A DNA stretch of 8,167 nt from Thermoplasmata archaeon (lineage in GTDB: Archaea; Thermoplasmatota; Thermoplasmata; Thermoplasmatales; Aciduliprofundaceae). The translations under genes were made by a program, and so were the position numbers. The notes beneath the pieces were generated by a model. The model ran no database searches, had not been told where the DNA came from, and saw only the letters and a program-made list of their open reading frames with translations. Positions within the stretch are counted from its first letter, which is position 1, and every line of letters begins with the position of its first letter. The stretch spans positions 1 to 8,167 of the forward strand of contig JAGHBQ010000041.1 in the NCBI GenBank assembly GCA_021160945.1. Direction: 5' to 3'. Below, piece by piece: positions 1-5,946 of the stretch.

Positions 1-381
1 ATATACACCTCTCCCCTGCAAAACTTCAAAATCCCTGCTACCGCATTGAGGACACTCTAGAAAAGCATGTACAACTTCGGGCACAAAGTGTATATCCTCT
101 CGAATATCCTTGTTCAGGGTACTTGAAATTTCCTTGAGTTTCCATTGATGCCCACAATCCCTGCATTTGAATATCGCCTCTTCTTCCTCAAATTCTATTT
201 TTGCATCTTCAGCCATAGTGCCTTTCTTCATTTCATTGAGAGCAAATTCCACAATCTCACTTTCCACATCCTGAAGTTCACCAAGAACCACAACTATTCT
301 ATCTATTTTTTTCCCTCCTTTCTTTTCTGCAAATTCTATAGCTGTATGAAGAATTCCATCAGCCAGTGCCCATTCATGCAT
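1..381 (-). CDS. hypA: Hydrogenase nickel incorporation protein HypA (C-terminus cut by window edge)
   Basis: HypA delivers Ni(II) to the large subunit of [NiFe] hydrogenases, working with the GTPase HypB in the cytoplasm. The first 127 codons are visible and the frame is still open at base 1. The protein begins MHEW, and His2 with the mature N-terminus is the known nickel site of the family. Two CxxC pairs, C73/C76 and C110/C113, form the zinc site. The roughly 35 residues between the pairs are the long archaeal (Thermococcus-type) linker, whereas bacterial HypA has a much shorter one. Thermococcales HypA is about 139 residues, so around a dozen are missing here. The ATG at 381 is preceded by GGTG five bases away. 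It lies 52 bases downstream of iorB on the same strand and could be co-transcribed with it. The family call is very secure; which hydrogenase it serves cannot be seen. Confidence 0.95.
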   Translation of the reverse strand, partial: MHEWALADGILHTAIEFAEKKGGKKIDRIVVVLGELQDVESEIVEFALNEMKKGTMAEDAKIEFEEEEAIFKCRDCGHQWKLKEISSTLNKDIREDIHFVPEVVHAFLECPQCGSRDFEVLQGRGVY

Positions 382-386
382 TTGAC

Positions 387-390
387 CACC
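387..390 (-). promoter_or_regulatory. Shine-Dalgarno site of hypA
   Basis: On the minus strand GGTG lies five bases upstream of the hypA ATG. The same core and spacing occur before iorB and porG, and with six bases before vorA. It supports the MHEW start, which the family's nickel-binding N-terminus also requires. Confidence 0.6.
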
Positions 391-427
391 TGCAACCCAA
401 TATAGAATTTCCTATTTTGTTTTTTTG

Positions 428-433
428 AAAAAA
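428..433 (-). terminator. Possible U-rich archaeal terminator after iorB
   Basis: Directly after the iorB stop codon the minus strand has a run of six T, followed by C and seven A. Archaeal RNA polymerase can terminate at short U-tracts without a hairpin, so this may end or attenuate the por/vor/ior transcript before hypA. The tract is short and there is no stable stem, so read-through into hypA is equally plausible. Confidence 0.3.
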
Positions 434-1018
434 TTAAAGAGAGGATGCATTGTATCCCAACTCGAAAGCCTTCAAATTTATCTCATGATACCTTGGATTT
501 ATCGTGGATTTCAGTGCTTCTATCAGCGTCTCCTTCTTAATAGGGAAAGCTGGTATCTTAGCAAGAGCACCAAGCATAACCATGTTTGTGGCTATGGCAC
601 CACCTGCCTGTCTTGCAAGCTCAGTGGCTTCAAGGGAAATAACCTTAAGATCTTTCATTTTCTCTAGGATTTCCTTGACTTCAGGATATCTTTCACCCTG
701 AATAGATACCGTAGTAGGAATTATGGGCTCAGTGTTCACAACCACATAGCTTCCGGGATGTGCTTTATGCAAAATTCTGTATACCTCCACAGGTTCGAAA
801 CCCACCACTATATCAGCCTCACCACTCCCCAAGAGTGGGCTCTTTACTTCTCGACCAATCTTCATTTCTGTAACCACTATACCTCCTCTCTGTGCCATTC
901 CATGAACCTCGCTCATCACCACGTTCAATCCAGATAGCAAGGCAGCTTTACCTACTATGCTCGAAGCGGTTAGTACCCCTTGACCCCCAACACCAGCATA
1001 AACTATGCCAACCTTCAT
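434..1018 (-). CDS. iorB: Indolepyruvate:ferredoxin oxidoreductase beta subunit
   Basis: This 194-residue protein is the gamma-domain (PF01558-type) subunit of the two-component IOR. IOR converts indolepyruvate, phenylpyruvate or hydroxyphenylpyruvate plus CoA to aryl-acetyl-CoA and CO2 while reducing ferredoxin. The N-terminus has a glycine-rich nucleotide-type loop ending GVGGQG (residues 9-14). The IorB signature SEVHGMAQRGG follows at residues 36-46 and separates IorB from PorG, which has a GVERRGAP motif at the same place. Length is normal for the family. The start overlaps the iorA stop as ATGA and has GGTGAT just upstream (minus strand, reading GGTGATAAAATG), so translation is likely coupled. 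It is the last gene of the oxidoreductase unit and cytoplasmic. There are no odd residues that I can see. Confidence 0.95.
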   Translation of the reverse strand: MKVGIVYAGVGGQGVLTASSIVGKAALLSGLNVVMSEVHGMAQRGGIVVTEMKIGREVKSPLLGSGEADIVVGFEPVEVYRILHKAHPGSYVVVNTEPIIPTTVSIQGERYPEVKEILEKMKDLKVISLEATELARQAGGAIATNMVMLGALAKIPAFPIKKETLIEALKSTINPRYHEINLKAFELGYNASSL

Positions 1019-2895
1019 TTTATCACCTTCTTCTCAATCGCATTAAAAGGACAAATTGAGGCACATACTCCGCAACCATCGCAAAGAGCATCGTTTATGT
1101 ATATTCGAACCTTGCCGTCTTTGTCTGTCCTCTTGAAAATTGCTGCACAGGCCAGCCAGTCGGAGCATAGAGAACATTGAGTACACTTATCCTGATTGAT
1201 TTGATATATCCACCATTCACCTTGTTTACGACGACGTGCATCCCAGAGAAGTGCGCATTCTCGCTGAGAGATTATCACCGCTATACCCTCATGCTGGATA
1301 GCCTCCTTGAAAACTTTGATTGTCTCCTTCACATTGTAAGGATCCACAGTTTTTACAAAATCAATGCCTATACCACGAACAAGCTTTTCAATATCAACAT
1401 ACGGTGATTTTTCACCCATGCCGTTCACAGGTAATCCAGGATGAGGCTGATGTCCAGTCATCGCAGTTGTTCTGTTATCAAGAACCACATAAACCACATT
1501 GGCCCTGTTGTGATACGCATCTATTAAACCAGGGATGGAAGCATGGAAGAATGTGGAATCTCCCACAAAACCTATTACTTTCTGTTTTGTTGCCTTGGAG
1601 AAACCCACAGCTGTTCCTATGCTACTTCCCATGCAAAGGAGATAGTCCGCCATCTCATAGGGTTTTTGAATACCTAGCGTATAGCAGCCTATATCTGTAG
1701 TTATGATTGCATCCTTAATCTTCAGTTGTTTCAATGCCATCATTGCAGCATAGTACGTTGCTCTATGAGGACATCCTGGACACAGAACTGGAGGCCTGGA
1801 AGGCAATTCAATGGGAGCTGAAAAATAAGCATTCCTCTCAATTTTTATATCAAGTATTTTTTCCAGAGCTTCCTTAACAACATCGGGATTGTATTCATAA
1901 ACTCTTGGAAAATAGCCATTGAGCTTTCCATATATATCTACATCTATACCATTAATCTGTGCCACAAGCCTTGTTTCCTTCTCCAGATACGGCTCAAGTT
2001 CTTCAACAATTATTACCTTCTTCACACCTTCAATAAAATCTTTCACCAGTTTTCGAGGAAATGGATGTGTAAATCCAAGTTTCAGGATCTTCACTTTCAA
2101 TCCCAGTTCCTTCACCGCATCATGAATATAATTATAGGCCACCCCACTGGTTATAACACCTATTTCACTGCTCTCTCCTTCTATTCTGTTAAGAGGGGAG
2201 GAATTTACCTCTTCTTCCACTTTTTTCAGTTTTTCGAGCAATTCCCTATGCATTCTTCGTGCGGAAGAAGGAAGAATTACATACTTGGACGGATTCTTCT
2301 TGAAATATCCTTCCCTATTTTTTCTTTTTATTTCACCATATTCCACTATACCTCGTACATGATTCACACGAGTTGTGGTTCTGAAAAGAACAGGTAGCTT
2401 ATGTCTCTCAGAGATTTCAAATGCCTCCTTCAGAAAATCCTTCATCTCCTGGGCATCGGAAGGCTCCACCATAGGCATTCCAGAAATGAGAGCATAATAT
2501 CTGTTATCCTGCTCATTCTGGCTGCTGTGCATGCTGGGATCGTCAGCACTTATGATCACAAATCCACCATTTGTTCCCACATACGCTGTGCTCATAAAGG
2601 CATCTGCAGCAACGTTCAATCCCACATGTTTGAAAAATACCATGCTTCGCAATCCAGAGGCGGCGGCAGCGGCGCTTACTTCAAGAGCCACCTTCTCATT
2701 GGTGGAAAACTCGAAGTACATCCCAGCCTTCTTGGCAATATAGAAGAGGACGTTGCCTATTTCGCTAGAAGGTGTTCCAGGATAGGTGGACGCAAAATCT
2801 ACTCCTGCTTCTATGGCTCCACGAACTATGGCTTCGTTGCCTAACAAAAACTCTCTTCTTCCAGACTCATCTAATAAGATATTCTCGTATTTCAT
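1015..2895 (-). CDS. iorA: Indolepyruvate:ferredoxin oxidoreductase alpha subunit
   Basis: This 626-residue protein is the large TPP-binding, iron-sulfur subunit of IOR, used in fermentation of Trp, Phe and Tyr after transamination. In order: an N-terminal pyrimidine-binding domain with TYPGTPSSE (37-45) and NEKVALE (66-72); a middle domain to about residue 350; a C-terminal TPP pyrophosphate domain with CPGCPHR (372-378), GDSTFFHA (445-452) and DNRTTAMTGHQ (473-483); and a terminal two-cluster ferredoxin domain. The clusters are C571/C574/C577/C583 and C605/C608/C611/C615. The first is spaced CX2CX2CX5C and is followed by Ala rather than the usual Pro. The second is a regular CX2CX2CX3CP. 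The ATG at 2895 has a strong AAGGAGG site nine bases upstream. It lies 21 bases after vorB and overlaps iorB by four bases. Length and domain order are those of archaeal IorA. Confidence 0.97.
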   Translation of the reverse strand: MKYENILLDESGRREFLLGNEAIVRGAIEAGVDFASTYPGTPSSEIGNVLFYIAKKAGMYFEFSTNEKVALEVSAAAAASGLRSMVFFKHVGLNVAADAFMSTAYVGTNGGFVIISADDPSMHSSQNEQDNRYYALISGMPMVEPSDAQEMKDFLKEAFEISERHKLPVLFRTTTRVNHVRGIVEYGEIKRKNREGYFKKNPSKYVILPSSARRMHRELLEKLKKVEEEVNSSPLNRIEGESSEIGVITSGVAYNYIHDAVKELGLKVKILKLGFTHPFPRKLVKDFIEGVKKVIIVEELEPYLEKETRLVAQINGIDVDIYGKLNGYFPRVYEYNPDVVKEALEKILDIKIERNAYFSAPIELPSRPPVLCPGCPHRATYYAAMMALKQLKIKDAIITTDIGCYTLGIQKPYEMADYLLCMGSSIGTAVGFSKATKQKVIGFVGDSTFFHASIPGLIDAYHNRANVVYVVLDNRTTAMTGHQPHPGLPVNGMGEKSPYVDIEKLVRGIGIDFVKTVDPYNVKETIKVFKEAIQHEGIAVIISQRECALLWDARRRKQGEWWIYQINQDKCTQCSLCSDWLACAAIFKRTDKDGKVRIYINDALCDGCGVCASICPFNAIEKKVIK

Positions 2896-2904
2896 AATTC
2901 TATT

Positions 2905-2911
2905 CCTCCTT
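2905..2911 (-). promoter_or_regulatory. Strong Shine-Dalgarno site of iorA
   Basis: The minus strand reads AAGGAGG, nine bases before the iorA ATG, in the 21-base gap after vorB. It is the only junction in the six-gene unit with a real gap, and it carries one of the two strongest ribosome sites. This suggests that iorA initiates independently while the other downstream genes are coupled to their upstream neighbours. Confidence 0.65.
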
Positions 2912-2916
2912 TATGA

Positions 2917-3816
2917 TTATTTCTCATTGCTACATCTTTCCTTTTTGAGCAGTTCTTTCCATCTCTCATCCACATGCTTCTGTATCATCTCGATTTCTTC
3001 ATCTGTAAGATGCCTGAACCTTCCCTGAAGGCGAAGATACTCCTTAATAGGTTTCAGGTTTTTAGGTTTAACGGTTATCCTGTATGTCCCATTTACAACC
3101 TCATATAGTGGAAATATATTAGTTTGCACTGCCAGACGGGATATCTCTACAGTTTTATCTGGGGAATGTCTCCATCCCGTGGGACAAGGTGAAAGAATCT
3201 GTATGAATTTAGGACCGTTTATCTCCTTTGCCCTCTTTATTTTAGCAATGAGATCCTCGGGGTATCCTATAGTCGCCGTGGCCACATAGGGTATGTGATG
3301 GGCCACCATTATTTCGGCAACATCCTTTTTAGGCTCCCACTTGTACATCCTCTTCTTGCCCCCAGGCGTGGTTGTCGTCCATGCCCCCATAGGTGTTGAT
3401 CCAGAACGCTGAATTCCAGTGTTCATATAAGCTTCGTTGTCATACATTATATAGAAAACATTATGTCCCCTTTCCACAGCACCGCTCAATGCTTGAATGC
3501 CGATATCCGCGGTACCGCCATCACCTGCAAATCCAACCACATTAACATCCTCTTTACCCATAGCATTCAACGCCTCTCTTATTCCGGAGATGGCAGCACC
3601 GGTGACCTCAAAGGCCGTGTATAAAAGAGGGATTTTCAAGGTTCTACGAGGATAAACGCCTGGAATAACAGCCCAGCAACATGCAGGAATCGATATTATA
3701 GTATTTTTTCCAAGCGCTTTGAGAACATAACGCATGGCTATTGCAGCACCACATCCCAAGCAAGCAGTGTGACCTGGAAGCATATACTCCTCTTCAGGTA
3801 TAGTCAATTTTCGCAT
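2917..3816 (-). CDS. vorB: 2-oxoacid:ferredoxin oxidoreductase beta subunit (VOR type; could act on pyruvate)
   Basis: This 299-residue TPP-binding beta subunit belongs to the four-subunit 2-oxoacid:ferredoxin oxidoreductases. It carries TPP and a proximal [4Fe-4S] cluster and performs the decarboxylation. Cluster cysteines are the CLGC pair C19/C22, one of the adjacent C46/C47, and C211 in PCPTGW. TPP motifs are GDGGTADIG (98-106) and DNEAYMNTG (126-134). Compared from memory with Pyrococcus, the IPACC, TAFEVTGAAISGI and LAVQTNIFPLYE segments resemble VOR beta more than POR beta. That points to branched-chain 2-oxoacids but is not proof. Starts at GTG 3825, ATG 3819 and ATG 3816 are all possible. 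I prefer 3816 because GGTG then lies six bases upstream, like its neighbours, and the vorA stop overlaps as TGATG. The C-terminus is lysine- and glutamate-rich and ends after a lone Cys. Confidence 0.93.
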   Translation of the reverse strand: MRKLTIPEEEYMLPGHTACLGCGAAIAMRYVLKALGKNTIISIPACCWAVIPGVYPRRTLKIPLLYTAFEVTGAAISGIREALNAMGKEDVNVVGFAGDGGTADIGIQALSGAVERGHNVFYIMYDNEAYMNTGIQRSGSTPMGAWTTTTPGGKKRMYKWEPKKDVAEIMVAHHIPYVATATIGYPEDLIAKIKRAKEINGPKFIQILSPCPTGWRHSPDKTVEISRLAVQTNIFPLYEVVNGTYRITVKPKNLKPIKEYLRLQGRFRHLTDEEIEMIQKHVDERWKELLKKERCSNEK

Positions 3817-5006
3817 CATGACCACCTCTCATCTCCTTTCAGACCAACCCATTCAATTTCTCTATCCACCTGCCCTTCCTTAGCAATTTTAAGCATATCA
3901 TCAAAGACTTTTTCAAGCACAGATGGAGTTATATCTCTGCCCCCAAGACCCATCACATAGTTTTTCACAGGAATACTGGAATGACCATAAAGTGCACCTT
4001 TCGTCTCTGTATATAGATTTGCACCATAACCGAAGGTGTGACTACGATCTACAACTCCCAGCATATCAGTTTTTTTTGCCAGTTCTCTCATTTCCTCATA
4101 GGGGAAAGGTCTGAAATATCTTACTCTTGCAAGACCAACTTTCTTTCCCTTCTCACGCATAATATCCACAACATCTTTAGCTGTGGAGCCAATGGTTGCA
4201 AGTACTACCATAATAGCATCTGCATCATCTGTACGATACTCCTCCAAAAGTCCAGGATAATGACGACCAAAAAGTTCACCAAACTCCTGAGATACCTTTC
4301 TTATTTCATTTCTGGCCTCATCCATGGCAAGGGCCATCTTGTAGCGGAATTCCATATATGGCCCTTCTGGCATTATAAGAGATCCAAAACCTCCCGGATC
4401 CTCAGGATCCAGTTTGAATGCAGGCTCATACTCCCCCAAAAATTCATCAACAAGCTTTTGTTCAGGAACCTCAACCGCTTCCGCCGTATGGCTCAAAATA
4501 AAGGCGTCTTCCATAATCATTGTGGGCAGAAGAATATGATGCTTCTCCCCAATCTTATATGACATTATAATGGAGTCAAGTACCTCTTGATTGTTCTCCG
4601 AGTATATCTGTATCCATCCCGTATCTCGCTGCGCCATGCTATCCAGCTGATCTGTCCATACACTCCAAGGCGGTGCCATGGCGCGGTTTACCACGCTCAT
4701 CACTATTGGTAATCTGGCACCTGAAGCCCAGATTAAAAGCTCATGCATGAGTGTGAGACCATGTGCACTTGTGGCTGTAAAAGTTCTTACTCCAGTGTTC
4801 TGCGCGGCTATGCACGCTGCCATCGCAGAATGCTCACTCTCAACGCGAATGTAGCGAGCGCCCATCTCTCCGTTAGCTATGAACTCTGCAATCGTCTCTA
4901 TTATACTGGTCTGAGGCGTAATGGGATAAGCTGCCACCACTTTAGGCTTGGAAAGACGTGCACCCCACGCTGCAGATTCGTTGCCTGTGAGTATCATTCT
5001 CACCAT
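3816..5006 (-). CDS. vorA: 2-oxoacid:ferredoxin oxidoreductase alpha subunit (VOR type; could act on pyruvate)
   Basis: This 396-residue alpha subunit provides the TPP pyrimidine-binding domain (POR_N) and the following transketolase-C-like domain. Visible marks are AAYPITPQTSIIE (25-37), VESEHSAMAA (55-64) with the Glu expected to contact TPP, NRAMAPPWSVW (107-117), QRDTGW (126-131), and a late GLGGRDIT (353-360). The NRAMAPPWSVW and AAYPITPQTSIIE stretches match my recollection of Pyrococcus VOR alpha rather than POR alpha, where the corresponding segments differ. Branched-chain 2-oxoacids (2-oxoisovalerate and relatives) are therefore the likeliest substrates; pyruvate remains possible. 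An upstream GTG at 5015 is in frame, but the GGTGAT site falls four bases before ATG 5006, so I start there. The gene begins just after the vorD stop with one base between them and runs into vorB. Confidence 0.95.
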   Translation of the reverse strand: MVRMILTGNESAAWGARLSKPKVVAAYPITPQTSIIETIAEFIANGEMGARYIRVESEHSAMAACIAAQNTGVRTFTATSAHGLTLMHELLIWASGARLPIVMSVVNRAMAPPWSVWTDQLDSMAQRDTGWIQIYSENNQEVLDSIIMSYKIGEKHHILLPTMIMEDAFILSHTAEAVEVPEQKLVDEFLGEYEPAFKLDPEDPGGFGSLIMPEGPYMEFRYKMALAMDEARNEIRKVSQEFGELFGRHYPGLLEEYRTDDADAIMVVLATIGSTAKDVVDIMREKGKKVGLARVRYFRPFPYEEMRELAKKTDMLGVVDRSHTFGYGANLYTETKGALYGHSSIPVKNYVMGLGGRDITPSVLEKVFDDMLKIAKEGQVDREIEWVGLKGDERWS

Positions 5007-5007
5007 T

Positions 5008-5322
5008 TTAATCACCCCCCATTTCCTCCAGAACCATTTCTATGGCTTTTACAGGACATTCGTTGGCACAAATTCCACATCCCTTACAATAGTCATAGTT
5101 AATCTTCACCGTATCAAATTTTGCAAGTGCCGGTTTGGGTGCTGGAAATGCGTCCGGAGAATCAAATTCAATTGCAGGTTCCGGACAAAATTTCCAACAT
5201 ATGTAACAGCGGATGCATTTTTCATAGTGAATTATGGGTCTAAATGTTCTCCACCCACCTGTTTTATTTTCCGTGCTTGGAACTTTAGCAATCGGTGTTG
5301 GTTCCTCCGGTAAAATTATCAT
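5008..5322 (-). CDS. vorD: 2-oxoacid:ferredoxin oxidoreductase delta (2x[4Fe-4S] ferredoxin) subunit
   Basis: This 104-residue protein carries two [4Fe-4S] clusters that relay electrons from the TPP/proximal cluster site to external ferredoxin. Cluster cysteines are C36/C39/C42/C46 in a CX2CX2CX3CPEP motif and C79/C82/C85/C89 in CX2CX2CX3CP. The WRTFRP segment before the first cluster (residues 24-29) is typical of POR/VOR delta subunits. The stretch between the clusters (about residues 52-69) is longer than I recall for Thermococcales VorD and is rich in Pro and Ala. The ATG at 5322 overlaps the porG stop as ATGA and is preceded by a near-perfect GGAGGTGA. It is cytoplasmic and part of the VOR complex. 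The symbol could equally be porD. Confidence 0.94.
   Translation of the reverse strand: MIILPEEPTPIAKVPSTENKTGGWRTFRPIIHYEKCIRCYICWKFCPEPAIEFDSPDAFPAPKPALAKFDTVKINYDYCKGCGICANECPVKAIEMVLEEMGGD
5011..5016 (-). promoter_or_regulatory. Shine-Dalgarno site deciding the vorA start
   Basis: The minus strand reads GGTGAT, within the last codons of vorD. It is four bases before ATG 5006 and overlaps the alternative GTG at 5015. A start at 5015 would leave no room for ribosome pairing, so 5006 is the better start. Confidence 0.65.
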
Positions 5323-5885
5323 TCTCCTTCACCTCCGAGAATTACATTTTCATACGCTTCTTTAGCTGCAAGAGCATTTTCCTCTCTTTTGGCAGGAGCA
5401 GATTGACGAATCGCTTCCATAACGGTCTCAATTTTCACCAAGCCACTCATTCTGGCAAAGGCTCCTAAAATAGCGGTGTTTACTATGGGCACCGCCTGTG
5501 AGCCAAGATGATGTTTAATGGCAATACTCGTTGCATCTACAGTGGCAATTCTATGATGATCCATCTGTTTTTTCAGTTCTTCAGGAGATTTCATGGTGTT
5601 CACAAGAACCCAGCCATTTTTTTTCAAACCTTTTAGCACATCTACTGCCTTTAGAAGGGATGGATCAAGTACAATTACATAACCCGGTTCGTATATTTGA
5701 TATCTCGCTCTTATAGGTTTATCATCAACTCTGGTAAACGCTGTTACAGGCGCCCCTCTTCTCTCAACTCCAAAGTAGGGGAAAGATGAGACATATTTTC
5801 CTTCCAAGAAAAAGGCCTTTGCCAGGATCTTCGAGGCAATCACTGAGCCTTGTCCACCCCGACCGTGAAAACGTATTTCTATCAT
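5319..5885 (-). CDS. porG: 2-oxoacid:ferredoxin oxidoreductase gamma subunit
   Basis: This 188-residue gamma subunit (PF01558) of POR/VOR complexes is expected to bind CoA. It has HGRGGQG at residues 7-13 and FPYFGVERRGAPV at 35-47, the family's two best signatures. In Thermococcales one gamma subunit is shared between POR and VOR. No second set is visible here, so sharing cannot be judged. An in-frame ATG lies ten codons upstream at 5915, but I start at 5885. The protein then begins MIEIRFHGRGGQG as in other archaeal PorG, and GGTGAT sits three bases before the ATG. It is the first gene of the six-gene unit, after a TATA-like box, and overlaps vorD by four bases. Confidence 0.94.
   Translation of the reverse strand: MIEIRFHGRGGQGSVIASKILAKAFFLEGKYVSSFPYFGVERRGAPVTAFTRVDDKPIRARYQIYEPGYVIVLDPSLLKAVDVLKGLKKNGWVLVNTMKSPEELKKQMDHHRIATVDATSIAIKHHLGSQAVPIVNTAILGAFARMSGLVKIETVMEAIRQSAPAKREENALAAKEAYENVILGGEGE
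5329..5336 (-). promoter_or_regulatory. Near-consensus Shine-Dalgarno site of vorD
   Basis: The minus strand reads GGAGGTGA, six bases before the vorD ATG and inside the last codons of porG. It is the best match to the archaeal 16S 3' end in the window and confirms the ATG at 5322. Confidence 0.7.
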
Positions 5886-5888
5886 TCT

Positions 5889-5894
5889 ATCACC
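5889..5894 (-). promoter_or_regulatory. Shine-Dalgarno site deciding the porG start
   Basis: The minus strand reads GGTGAT three bases before ATG 5885. No comparable site precedes the upstream in-frame ATG at 5915. This fixes the shorter porG start, which also agrees with the family's N-terminus. Confidence 0.65.
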
Positions 5895-5934
5895 ATGGGG
5901 TAATGGCATTATCATATTTATGCACTTTTGTTAG

Positions 5935-5944
5935 GATTTAAATC
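5935..5944 (-). promoter_or_regulatory. Candidate TATA box for the por/vor/ior unit
   Basis: The sequence GATTTAAATC is a perfect 10-base palindrome around a TTTAAAT TATA-like core, located between trm1 and porG. With usual archaeal spacing, transcription would begin near 5913. That gives a leader of roughly 27 bases containing the porG GGTGAT site. It is read from sequence only; trm1 read-through into porG is also possible because the gap is only 61 bases and has no clear terminator. Confidence 0.45.
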
Positions 5945-5946
5945 AA

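Noticed and set aside
2655..2680. GC-rich GCG/GCC/GCA repeat-like patch in iorA
   Set aside because: It encodes a run of alanines in a helix region (residues 75-80, SAAAAAS) that is normal for IorA, so not a repeat element.
2793..3028. Short plus-strand frame at the vorB/iorA boundary
   Set aside because: No ribosome site or promoter, low-complexity translation, and it spans the real 21-base junction of two minus-strand genes.
4396..4412. GGATCC-TCA-GGATCC double palindrome in vorA
   Set aside because: It simply encodes a Asp-Pro-Glu-Asp-Pro stretch in frame, within a conserved-length protein, so it is probably coincidental.
4038..4562. A 174-codon plus-strand open frame opposite vorA, and similar long antisense frames at 2401-2844 and 1320-1700
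   Set aside because: Their translations are rich in Cys, His, Ser and Phe without recognisable motifs, and each lies opposite a clear gene with strong family motifs. They are mirror frames.
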